Positions 53,790 to 63,782 of a stretch of DNA of 64,000 bases are shown one piece after another. Each line of letters opens with the position of its first letter. Positions within the stretch are counted from its first letter, which is position 1. The translations under genes and the position numbers were made by a program. Origin of the DNA: Ceratodon purpureus. Its lineage: Eukaryota > Streptophyta > Bryopsida > Pseudoditrichales > Ditrichaceae. The notes under the pieces were generated by a model. That model was not told where the DNA came from. It did not search any database and was given only the letters and a program-made list of their open reading frames with translations. Location: NCBI GenBank assembly GCA_014871385.1, contig CM026422.1, forward strand, positions 9,960,564 through 10,024,563, given 5' to 3'.

Positions 53790-56000
53790 ATGGACACCAA
53801 GACCTCCATGGGTTCGATATATACTCCTAGGATGGTGAGAGAATGGAAGAGAAAAACAGATGGGGCGTGGCTTACCAAGACCAACTTGATCAAGTATTGG
53901 ACGCGCTTAGATGGCAAGGTAGATATCGCTAGATGCCAGGAGTTCTTGCGGTCCAATGCGGCGCAGAGTGAAGAAGAACAGTTTCCGTCGGGCGTTGTGG
54001 AGGGCATACTGGTGCGCTACTCTCCGCGGTTTCTCCATGTTTTCTTCGGCTGGGATGGCACAGGGATCACGGAGTGGACGCCCCAGTGTGCAACGCCGCA
54101 GCCCACCGTCACAGGCGCAATCAAAGGCGTTCTCCCCGATGCGGACGGAAGGTACGATGACTATGCTTTGGGAAGTGCGTTACGGGAACCTTGGTTTGCA
54201 AGGATGCGGGGTACTCTGAGTCAAATTTTCTTTCGGAATGACTGTAACCGAATCCAGCCAGACCACTTGAGCCTCTTGTTCCTTGCCGACAAGGGCGAAA
54301 AGATTAATTGGGGACTGATCTTGGACGACCAGTTTCGAGTCCAGCTTCGTGGGTACCGAAGCAGGCCCGATTACTCTAGCCCTATAGGACCATTGCTGAC
54401 CGCGTATATCTCCAAGTACCTCGCATACCACCGATTGCACCATCAACCACCGCTGATGGGCACGTTTCTGGACATACAACGGGAATTAGCCGCCGTGGCT
54501 ACCAGGGACCCTAACGCGCCAGGACCAAGTAAACGCCCAAGGATAGTCGCTCCTGAGACACATGGGGGAGAAGACAGCAAAACCAACTTTGGGCCTCACG
54601 CATTAGAATTCCAGGAACAGGGGAAGGAGTTAAACACCTGTATCGAGCGCATGTTGCAGTTCGTGCACACCACGGAGCAGGAGCGCCTCGCCATCGCGGC
54701 ACAGCAAGGGGGATTCGAGGAGCGTGCCAAACGCAAGATCACACAAGCTGTCCAAGCCGCCCAAGCCCGCGCACAGAAGACCATCGAGGACGCCAGGGAG
54801 GAATGCCACACACAGATGACTGAGGCTCAAGAGACCATCGGCAATTTCCGGCATCAAGTGGCCAACCTGGAGGCAGAGCTCGCTGCGGCACAAGAACAAA
54901 CAGATGCAATGACAAAGTGAAAAGGCTTGGCCGAGGAGAGAGCACAGCGCATGGAGCAAAGACATGCCGAGACCATCGCCAAATACAGAGCCCTCACCAC
55001 GGCAGCACCTCAGGGAGTCAGTTCACCTGCCACGGAGCCACGGAACACTGAGGAGTCGGCTCGTCTACAGCAGCTATGTACTGACACCGAGAATGAACGG
55101 GCCAATTTCGAAGCCAATAAATCCAATTGGATTCAGAATGCTGCTCGACTGATAGCCACGCATGCCCACCGTCTCTTGTGGGAGAATCCCCCGGCCTCGG
55201 CAGTACCGTCACAGGAATTCTTGGATTCCTGTATTGACGATGCCCTGGTGGATCTGGATTTGGAGCAATCCGAGGGCACTTGGGACGAGGATTTGGAGGT
55301 TATGTCATTGGAAGCCATAGCCAACATCGAACCTGAGCTAGACGAGGCACCCGGCGACACAAGCATCCCGGCCGACAATGCTCCCCAAGCCCAGGAGCTC
55401 CACATACCGATGTTCGTTGTTTTTGAGGACCGAGGCGAAAGACCCGATCGCGTCCACATTCCGGACGCTCCCACCGACGTCGATGTTACGCCCCAAGCTT
55501 CACCTCGGCCACCAGTTGCAGCACCTGCCCTGCCGCCCGCACCAGCCATCCACGCAACGCCAAGTCAGTCCAATTCCATGGTATTAGCTCAACCCATAAC
55601 CTTCAGAGAACATAAGCTTGCTTTACAGAAATTAGAGGAAGAGTATGAAATGGAGGGTGATGGTAGCAAAGATAGTGATACAGAGGAGAATTCCGAAATT
55701 GCCATCAACGCAGTCAAACAGTATTTTGCCTCCCACCCTGACCTGGCTAACAGATACGGTGACCCCGAGGCTGCCAACATACAATGTCCAGCCTGTAATA
55801 AGATCTTGGGCAAAACCGTATTTGATGTGTACCAACATGCCCGCACGTCCAGGTCTAAACACAACTTGCTGCACAGTGGCGTTGCTGCAGCCATAGCCAC
55901 AATCTACGGCAACCAAGATCCCCCAAGACGTCAAGCACAGGTTCCGCGTGAAGAAACCCGCCCCGACAAGAGACCCGCTGGCCGAAGAACTCGCCGCTGA
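53790..56000 (+). pseudogene. E3 third ORF: accessory domain, coiled coil, zf-XS-like finger
   Basis: It is in frame with integrase; ATG at 53790 is homologous to the E1 start. Residues 1-240: RMVREWKRKTDGAW, a hydrophobic core, FLADKGEKINWGLI and SPIGPLLTAYISKYL, the accessory-domain pattern. Residues about 270-450 form a coiled coil. An acidic, disordered part with a second helical block follows, then a finger at about 665-695: C-x2-C (55785-55796), YQHARTSRSKH and LLHSGVAAAIA. The spacing (CPxC, hydrophobic, x-x-HA, Arg, His, then a helix) resembles the zf-XS finger of SGS3. The tail is Arg-rich. TGA at 54918-54920 is the only defect; the frame stays open on both sides. Function unknown; RNA or DNA binding is plausible. 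Confidence 0.7.
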
Positions 56001-56034
56001 ACACCTCCAAATGCGAGGACGATTTGCACTCTAC

Positions 56035-56048
56035 AAGGAGGGGCAAAA
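56035..56048 (+). other. E3 polypurine tract
   Basis: AAGGAGGGGCAAAA lies directly before the 3' LTR. Confidence 0.8.
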
Positions 56049-56792
56049 TGTTACCCGACCACGGGCACCATGGCAAGACCAGGAGAAGAGTGGGACGAAC
56101 AAGCAGTCAGCAGATCCCCACCGTAACAGACTGGGAGTTCGAAGATATTACCCAAGGAGTAACAGGGAGTTAGGAATGCGGAAATAGCAGGATTTGAATA
56201 GTATAAAGGCAAGGCGAGTACAGTAGCTAGCTCTCTTGATTTTCCACGGACTCTAAGCTAGTTTTGCTGTACTTAGCTCACCGTAGACAGACTCTTAGAG
56301 CGTCACTCACCGAGGACACTATCTCCTCCCTTTGTTCCCGATCCTCTCAAGGACCACACTTCTATCTACAAACAACTCTTCTATTTTGCTTTACACTCCG
56401 ATCTATTGCTTTGCTTTACTATCTGTATTCCTTGCTATTCTGCCTGTCTGAATACCCTTAATGCTTATGGTGGTGCTGGTTCATTAGTTGCCTCTTGGTC
56501 TGCTGGGACTCTGTCCGACTGTCTTGGTCCATCCTTGGTGTACCGAGAATCTTTTCCAAAGCCCTCTGGGCCATCACAGAGTCTTGGGGCTCGTAACGTA
56601 ACCGCTCCTTGTTCCTTTCCCCGATACTCCCAAGTTACAACCCACAGCTGGCAGTTACTAGCCCTCCCCGCACCGGGACTCCCGGTCACCAGACACTACC
56701 CTTGCTACATTATACTAGTACCCTGTCCTCACTTAAGGTAGGCCTCTTTTCCTCTAGCAATCTCAGACCTCCATGGACAACCCAGACTAACA
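56049..56792 (+). repeat. E3 3' LTR (744 bp)
   Basis: TGTTACCCGACC...GACTAACA, followed by GGCGC. Confidence 0.92.
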
Positions 56793-56797
56793 GGCGC

Positions 56798-59076
56798 CAA
56801 AGACAAAGTAGAATTAGTAAACCTTGGTACCATAGATGACTCCAAATTTATTAAAATAAATGCCGATGCACCAGCCGAAATCAAACAAGCTGCCATTGCT
56901 TTATTCAGGGAATACCATGACATCTTTGCATGGAACCATGAAGATCTAAAAGGCATACCAAGGACTCTCGCAGAACATACAATTGACCTTGTACCAAATG
57001 CTACGCCTGTTCAACAGAGACGTTACAGGATGAATCCGAATTATGCTATTCGGGTCAAGGAGGAATTAGATAAGCTGCTAAAGGCTAAGTTCATCTCCCC
57101 TGTCGACTCCGCACCATGGCTCTCTCCTATGGTCATCATACCCAAGAAGAATGGTGCATTAAGAATTTGCGTAGATTTCCAAAAATTAAACGCTGCAACC
57201 AAAAAGGATCACTACCCCCTGCCATACATGGAAGAAATCATAGATGAGGTAGCAGGGCACGAAATGTATTCTTTTCTTGACTGCTTCTCAGGATACTACC
57301 AAGTAGCCAATGGCCATGGCCGAACAAGATAAAAACAAAATGGCTTTTTCAACAGAATGGGGACCTTACCAATTCGAGGGCATGCCTTTTGGAGCAAAAA
57401 ATGCGCCCATGACATTCCAAAGAGTCATGGAATTAATATTTCGCCCATACTTGAAACGCTTCTTTCGTATTTACTTGGATGACAGTACCGTATACGGACA
57501 GATGCAGGACCATGTCAACCATTTACGGCCGCTCATATTTGATGCCTGCAGAGCCAACGGCGTTAGTCTAAATGCAGACAAATGTAGGTTCCTCTTTTTT
57601 GCCGGAGTAATCTTGGGATATATCGTTTGTAAGTATGGCAAGCTTCCAGACCCAGCCAAGATCAAGGACATCATAGATATGACACCACCTAAGGATCAAA
57701 AAGGAGTCCAGCGTCTTCTAGGCCTATCACAGTTTAACCGTATTTACATCAAGAAACTCGCGCATATTACTGGGCAACCTATCACGGCCCTCAACCATAC
57801 CAAGTATACGTACCCAAGGGACTGGACACCGGCAGCTCAGACAGCCTTGGATAAAATCAAGGAAGCCTACACCCATGCACCAATTTTGATCGCACCAGAC
57901 TGGACCAAGCCGTTTCATGTCCACACGGATGCTTCCAACCTAGCCGTGGGAGTTATGCTAGCCCAAAGTATTAATGGCAAACATGACCAACCTGTAGCCT
58001 ACGCAAGCAGGTTGTTAAATCTAGCCGAGAGAAATTACTCTAAAATAGAAAGGGAAGCTTTAGCTATGATCTATGCCGTGAAAAAATTTCGCCATTATCT
58101 CTTAGAAAATAAGTTCCGGTTCATGGTAGATCACCATAGCTTGTCATACCTTGTAAATCAACCTCTCGTAACAGGACGAGTAGCTCGCTGGATTATGATA
58201 GTGTTAGAATACGATTTCGAGGTGGTATACATACCTGGAAAGAGACACATTGTAGCAGATTACTTGTCTCGAGATACGAACACCAAGGAAGAAGGAATCG
58301 ATTACTCCTTCAACGAACTCTATATCCAGGCCGCCACCGTGGTTGTCCAAGATAACCAAGATTGGACCACCGAAATTATCAAATATTTAACCACTAGTAC
58401 GACACCACCAAGTCTCACTGGCACACGAAAGATTAGTTTCGTTAAGACTACCCTTCCCTACACTGTCATCCATGGACAGATGTATCGCCAAGGGCCAGAC
58501 CAAGTCCTTAGACTCTGTGTACCCACAAGAGAACAATCGACAATACTGGCACATCTCCATGACGGACCTGTTGGTGGTCACCAGAGACCCGATACAACAA
58601 TCAAAAAGATTTTGACCGCTAAATATTGGTGGCCAACACTTCACCGAGACGTTCATGTTTACATCAAGAATTGCCACGCATGTCAGGTATCCACCACTAA
58701 TTTCCAGTACCAAGGAAAGGTTCCTTTAAAATCCACACCACCATTGGGTCCCTTCCAAAGATGGGGATTGGATTTCGTAGGACCTATCCGCCCAGCCACT
58801 TGTCAAGGGTATAAATACATCTTAGTTGCCACGGATTACACAACTAAATGGGTCAAAGCCAAGCCACTGCGCAGTAACACTGCAGTCGTCACAGCAACCT
58901 TCTTGTATGACAATATCATTACCAGGTTCGGCTGCCCCTTGGAAATTGTGTCCGACCAAGGATCTCACTTTGTCAACTCTGTCATAGAAGGTCTACGGCA
59001 CATAGCCCTTGCTCCCCACCGAGTATGTCGCACCTACCTTTCAATCCATAAATCCAAGGGAGTACTCGCCACATAA
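56798..59076 (+). pseudogene. E1 RT, RNase H and broken integrase
   Basis: Continues E1 after E3. RT motifs: PMVIIPKKNGALRIC, SFLDCFSGYYQVA, MPFGAKNAP, YLDD. A 7-base insertion at about 57308 shifts the frame within RT. RNase H motifs are intact (VHTDAS, EREALA, VDHHS, ADYLSR). Integrase has HLHDGPVGGH, CHACQ, GLDFVGP and VSDQGSHF. It then loses about 75 codons near 58990, including the region that holds the catalytic Glu in E2 and E3. The deletion is out of frame and the reading ends at TAA 59074. The enzyme cannot be functional. Confidence 0.88.
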
Positions 59077-60253
59077 GGTCCTCGTAACTTGTATCCAAGA
59101 CATTCATCACTTAGAAGAGATCAGAGCCTTCGCAATCAAAAATATCACAGATAAATAGGCCCTCAGCGCCAAGTATTTCCAAGCCTCCCAGCCGGCTCGG
59201 ATTTTTCAGAAAGGAGATCAAGTACTCTGGTGTCCACGTGATCCCAAATTAAAAAGAACCAAGTTTGAATCAATGTGGCACGGCCCTTTCCGTGTTCATT
59301 TAGCATTACCAAATAACACTGTACTCTTGGTCAACAATGACTACTATGACAATCAAGCAACCATTGTCAATGCAAATAAACTAAAACACTATCATACTAC
59401 CTCGGTCCCTGTAGCACCCAAACTAAGCCTTGGCGAAATCTACACTAACCTGGCAAATGACGCACACGACGTGACAGAGCCAGCCGAGGACACCACGGTC
59501 ACACAAGACCCGACCCTTGACCAAGAAGCACAAGTACAGGTCCATGTCAGCCATATACAGGTCGACATGTCCGCTAGTCCGGGTACCTATCCAGGATATG
59601 AACCCTACCCTCAGACCCGGCCACCTGATACCCCTGTCCCGGATCTCGGTTGCCAATTTTGCAATCCGGGTATCCATCCAGGGCAGGTGGCATGTCCTAC
59701 GACAACTCTAGGCCATCTTGGACATAACTACCTAAACGGTTTTGATAGGTCTAGACTACTCAGTGTTCCTAGAGCTCAGCTTCCGTCAAGTCTACTCACT
59801 CTTTCAACTCCAAACTCACGACTTCTCAACCATCGCGTCAAGCTCCTTGGCCGCCATGGACACTCTAGATCAGTCACACCCAACACAGCCTACCACTCCA
59901 TGGAGTTAGCTCACACTCATGAACAACTCGCACTCCATGGCCCTAGGCATCAAGATCACCATGATCATCTCCGCCTTGATCGGACTCCGCCGCCACAGTC
60001 CACGGACAGCCCGCCAAAGCGCACTCGCCTTGTCCAAATCTATCCCCAACCATCCCACCACACTGTGGAAACCACATCAGAAACTCTTGGCAAACTTCCA
60101 AAGCATCCCCCTCCATTCTCTCCTTCTTCCTCTCTCAGAGTTCTGGAGGCACAGTCCCTCCAACACCATCTACCCCGCACCACAGCTCACGGCCGCCCCA
60201 TTTGTTCGCTCGTTTTAGTTCAGCGTAGCGCCCTCTTCGAATTGTTACACAAC
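59077..60253 (+). pseudogene. E1 integrase C-terminus and spacer
   Basis: The frame after the deletion has a TAG at 59156-59158, then reads the GPY/F module (WHGPFRVHL, about 59275) and a His/Thr/Pro-rich spacer without stops into the third ORF. No chromodomain is seen. Confidence 0.8.
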
Positions 60254-62431
60254 ATGGCTTCCAAGACCTCCGTGGGCCCAATCTACAGTCCGCGAATGGT
60301 ACGCGAGTGGAAGAGGAAGCTAGACGGAGCATGGTTGACAAAGACGCACCTCATTAAGTACTCGACGCGCTTGGATGGGAAGGTCGATGTCGCCCAGTGC
60401 ATGGAATTTTTGGCTTCCATGAAGACGCGCCGCGAGGACGAGGCGTTCCCGGCAGGCTATGTCGACAGAGTTCTGGTTCAATACTCTCCCTGGTACCTCC
60501 ATGCATTCTTTGGCTGGGATGGCACCGGAGTTACGGGATGGACACCAGCCTGCACCACACCACAACCCGAAGTCACTGGCCCCATCAACGGCAGGTATGA
60601 CGTGTTTGCCCTTGGTCCTGCCTTGAAGGAGCCGTGGTTTGCTAGGATGAGGGGCGTACTTAGTCAAATTTTCTTCAAGAATAATTGCAAATGTATCCAC
60701 CTAGATCAGCTCAGTCTCATGCTCTTAGCCGACAAGGGAGAGAAAATAAACTGGGGGCTCATAGTAGATGAGCATTTCCGTGTCCAGCTCCGAGGGTATT
60801 GCAGGGATGAGGCATACTCCAGCCCAATCGGCCCCTTCCTCACGGCCTACATCACCAGGTTCTTGGCATACTACAGGACCAACCATCAGCTGCCAAGGAT
60901 TGGCACCTTTTTGGATTTGCAGAAGAACATGGCCATGGCTGCCAAGAGAGACCCCGCGGCCCCATCCACCAGCAAACGCCCGAGGACAGCCGAGCCTGCA
61001 ACCACTGAGGGAGATAGTGTCAAGACAGAGCTCGGACCAAAAGCCAAGGAAGTTCAAGAACAGGGCAAGGAACTTGCTACCTGTATGGAGCGCTTACTGC
61101 AGTTCGTCCACACCATGGAGCAGGAACGCATAGCCATGGCAGCGCAGCAGGGGGAGATCGAGGAGCGACACAAAAGAAAAGCCATACAGGCCATCCAAGT
61201 TGCCCAAGCCCAAGCCAAGCAATCCATCACGGACGCCAGGGAGGAATTTCAATCGCAGCTCGCAGAATCACTTCAGACCATCGGCAATTTCCGAAACCAG
61301 GTGGCGACATTGGAACTCGAGCTAACAGCGGCACGCGAACAGGTTGAAGCCATGGAGAAGGCCAAGCAGCTAGCAGAGCAACGTGCCCCGCGATTGGAAC
61401 AGCAGGCTACTAAGGCCCTGGCACGATACAAAGCCCTCAGTGAAGCTTCAGCCCTAGGAGGAACAACAACCATGGACCCAGGGAAATCCGCGGAGCTGGC
61501 GCATCTACAGCAACTAAGAATAGAAACCGAAAATGCCAAGACGAATTTCAAGGCAAACAAAGCAATTTGGGTACAGAACGCTGCTAAGTCAATCACCACC
61601 CACGCCCATCGAATGCTATGGGAGAAACCGCTAGCCTCGGCAATTCCGACACAAGACTTCCTAGATTCCTGTATCGACGATGCAATGGTGGACCTGGACT
61701 TAGAGCAATCAGAACCAGCATGGGACATGGACATAGACGGCATGGCACTAGAAGTCACGGCATCCATGGAGCAGCAGCCAAATAACCTTGGAAACATCCC
61801 ACAGTCAACTCAGGATCAGGAGATATACGCCCCGGTAGCAGCTGTCTTCCCCAAATTCCAAGAGCCGCTCGACCGCGTGCATATCCTAGATGTTGCTACC
61901 GACACAGAAGACACGCCCCAAGCTTCGCCTCGGTTGATGGCCCTGGTCACAGCTCTGCCCGAGTTGCTTGCACCCGCCATCCCAGACGTCCCAAGTCATG
62001 ACAACCCAATGGTACATGCTCAACCCAAGTCTTTCCGCGAACATAAATTAGCCTTGCAAAAACTAGAAGAGGAATATGACATGGAGGCAGAGCATAGTGA
62101 TGATAGCAATGCTGAGGAAGATTCTGACCTCGCCATTGCTGTAGTCAAAGACTATTTTGCTGCGCATCCGGATTTAATAAGAAGATACTCTAACCCTGAA
62201 TCAGACAATGTCCAATGCCCGGCCTGTAATAAACTACTGGGAAAGACAGTCTTTGATGTCTATCAGCATGCCCGTACCTCCAGGACTAAGCATAATTTGT
62301 TGCATCGTGGAGTCGCGGCCGCCATAGCCGCCATCTTCGCCAACCAAGACCCTCCAAGACGCCAAGCTCAAGTACCCCGCGAAGAAACCCGCCCCGACCG
62401 GCGCCCTGCTGCACGAAGAACAAAACACTAA
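60254..62431 (+). CDS. E1 third ORF: accessory domain, coiled coil, zf-XS-like finger
   Basis: The intact product has 725 residues if started at the ATG at 60254, which begins MASKTSVGPIYSPRMV; the frame is also open back to 59159. Residues 1-235 form the accessory domain (LMLLADKGEKINWGLI, SSPIGPFLTAYITRFL). Residues about 265-450 form a coiled coil (EQERIAMAAQQGEIEERHKR and following). Acidic linker at 480-630. Finger near 650-690: CPACNKLLGKTVF, YQHARTSRTKH, LLHRGVAAAIA. Arg-rich C-terminus. It is the only long undamaged ORF of E1, although gag and pol are broken. That contrast could be chance, or could mean that it is maintained or expressed separately. Confidence 0.75.
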   Translation: MASKTSVGPIYSPRMVREWKRKLDGAWLTKTHLIKYSTRLDGKVDVAQCMEFLASMKTRREDEAFPAGYVDRVLVQYSPWYLHAFFGWDGTGVTGWTPACTTPQPEVTGPINGRYDVFALGPALKEPWFARMRGVLSQIFFKNNCKCIHLDQLSLMLLADKGEKINWGLIVDEHFRVQLRGYCRDEAYSSPIGPFLTAYITRFLAYYRTNHQLPRIGTFLDLQKNMAMAAKRDPAAPSTSKRPRTAEPATTEGDSVKTELGPKAKEVQEQGKELATCMERLLQFVHTMEQERIAMAAQQGEIEERHKRKAIQAIQVAQAQAKQSITDAREEFQSQLAESLQTIGNFRNQVATLELELTAAREQVEAMEKAKQLAEQRAPRLEQQATKALARYKALSEASALGGTTTMDPGKSAELAHLQQLRIETENAKTNFKANKAIWVQNAAKSITTHAHRMLWEKPLASAIPTQDFLDSCIDDAMVDLDLEQSEPAWDMDIDGMALEVTASMEQQPNNLGNIPQSTQDQEIYAPVAAVFPKFQEPLDRVHILDVATDTEDTPQASPRLMALVTALPELLAPAIPDVPSHDNPMVHAQPKSFREHKLALQKLEEEYDMEAEHSDDSNAEEDSDLAIAVVKDYFAAHPDLIRRYSNPESDNVQCPACNKLLGKTVFDVYQHARTSRTKHNLLHRGVAAAIAAIFANQDPPRRQAQVPREETRPDRRPAARRTKH

Positions 62432-62463
62432 ACCCTGCAAACCAGCGACGGTTTGCACTCTAC

Positions 62464-62477
62464 GAGGAGGGGTAAAA
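62464..62477 (+). other. E1 polypurine tract
   Basis: GAGGAGGGGTAAAA lies directly before the 3' LTR. Confidence 0.8.
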
Positions 62478-63216
62478 TGTTACCGCCCAAGACACGGACT
62501 CCATAACCAAACAGGGAGGCAGCAAGGAAAGTCCCACCATGGCAAACTAAGAGTTAACAGAGACATCAAGGGGAGTAGGAGAGTAGCACTGTGGCGAACA
62601 AGCAGTTATAACAGATAGTTAGCACTAGGAATAGCAAGGTAGAGTAAGTATAAGAAGCAGAGACGATGTAGCAAGAGGATCTCTAGTTTTTCCATGACTG
62701 TCACGGCTGGTTACATGAAGCACTAGCTCTCAACCAAGGACCTTAGGTCACTGCGCTAGCTGATCAGTTTTTCCCTTCTCTACCTCCGGGTCTGTGTACT
62801 TGTAACCTTGAACTACTATATCAGGAAGCAATAAACGTATAAGTCAACTTCTAACACACTCTTCGTCTGCCCTCTCGGATCCCTCACCTAAATGTCTCTA
62901 CTTGCATGTTGTTGCCTTGTCTACACTTTAGCTATGAATGTTTGAACTGCTTCTCATTACTACGTCGACCAAGCCTCCCCTGGCTCCCTGGGGCAACACG
63001 AAGGGTCTCGGTGGGCGGGTAGCCTCCTAGCTTGAGGAAACGTAACCGTCACTTCCTTCTGGTCTCGGTAATAGGGGTCAGAACTCTATGACTATTTCTC
63101 CATTCACACGGGTTACTATCGCTTAGCTAACCTACCTGTACCCCTTGGCTCTTACTCTCCTTCCATGACATGCTAGAATTGGTCTCAACACAATCCATCC
63201 CTGACCCAGGCTAACA
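62478..63216 (+). repeat. E1 3' LTR (739 bp)
   Basis: TGTTACCGCCC...GGCTAACA, followed by TSD GAAAG. Carries a single copy of the 81-bp unit that is doubled in the 5' LTR. Confidence 0.92.
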
Positions 63217-63221
63217 GAAAG

Positions 63222-63351
63222 GTATCCGATCTAAGGTGGAAAAAGGTGTTGCGTGGTGCAGTGAGCAAGTCCCTGAGCAAACCCCCAGTCGTCCCACCAG
63301 GAGCACATCTTTCTCCGAGGGGTTACATACACCGGGCCTGACCCTATCAGG
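63222..63351 (+). pseudogene. Gene G, exon B, right part
   Basis: Removing E1 with one GAAAG joins this to 12764 in frame. The segment continues the En/Spm-like domain (MKGIRSKVEKG) with a Ser/Thr/Pro-rich stretch and ends at donor GTATGT (63352). Two bases of a codon remain at the donor. Confidence 0.6.
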
Positions 63352-63559
63352 GTATGTATGTTACAAACTCTTGCTCTTACACTCTTCATTGCGTGAAAAA
63401 TTTGTATAATTCTTTTGTGTCGTTATTTGCTTTGGACTTCGTAATGTCTGCTCATCCAATCCTAATATTCTTTGTAAGTACTTCACCTGGAATGTGGTGT
63501 CTAAAAAAAAATTAAAAATTTGAGCCATAGCAGTTTGCTAACTCTTATGACACACCAAT
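63352..63559 (+). other. Gene G intron, 3' border uncertain
   Basis: Starts GTATGT. CATAG (63530) and CAG (63533) are acceptor candidates whose phase fits exon B but leads to a stop. The frame that looks coding downstream needs another phase. The intron is AT-rich, without other features. Confidence 0.4.
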
Positions 63560-63673
63560 GTGTTCCGAACTTCCGACTGGGTCATGGATGCACCTACGGA
63601 GTATGGGGCGACAGAAACTTACGGTTCGATGGCGCACTCCCCAAAAGTTGTTAATTCCACCTCATTACGGCAG
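63560..63673 (+). pseudogene. Gene G, exon C (5' end uncertain)
   Basis: The frame open from about 63551 encodes a short acidic, Ser/Thr-rich segment (WVMDAPTEYGATETYG) and ends at a good donor CAG|GTACGA (63674) in phase 0, which fits exon D. The acceptor is not resolved. Confidence 0.4.
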
Positions 63674-63782
63674 GTACGATATGTCGTTGCATCACTTAAA
63701 GATTTAAAGAACATTGTGTTTAAGCACTTGTATTGCATTAAGCACCTTCTTCGAAAAAATTGACTCTGTTAAGTCTTCGCAG

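Larger units (their letters stand above)
47121..56792 (+). mobile_element. E3: Ty3-type LTR retrotransposon (9,672 bp)
   Basis: LTRs of 744 bp each (47121-47864, 56049-56792) differ at about three positions (47124 against 56052, and two near 47829). TSD GGCGC at 47116-47120 and 56793-56797. Everything from gag to the third ORF lies in one reading frame of 2,684 codons (47949-56000) interrupted by only three stops (48246, 50829, 54918). It has the same internal family as E1 but different LTRs. Confidence 0.93.
12765..63216 (+). mobile_element. E1: Ty3-type LTR retrotransposon, about 9.5 kb plus nested insertions
   Basis: LTRs at 12765-13581 and 62478-63216 are flanked by the TSD GAAAG (12760-12764, 63217-63221). 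The internal region is gag-protease-RT-RNase H-integrase followed by a third coding region. It is broken by T (13788-28855), E2 (30597-46772) and E3 (47121-56792); subtracting these leaves about 9,520 bp, the size of E3. The LTRs differ at a dozen or more sites, so E1 is the oldest of the three retroelements. It carries stops at 29288, 46855 and 59156, a 7-bp frameshifting insertion near 57308 and an integrase deletion near 58990, so it is dead. E1 and E3 have related internal regions but different LTRs. Confidence 0.92.

Noticed and set aside
58981-59076. End of the E1 integrase reading as a distinct C-terminal domain
   Set aside because: It is out-of-frame reading after a deletion.
12765-63216. 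Possible CRISPR or phage-type repeat arrays among the many direct repeats
   Set aside because: All large repeats are LTRs, tandem LTR units or transposon arms in eukaryotic DNA; there are no regular spacers.
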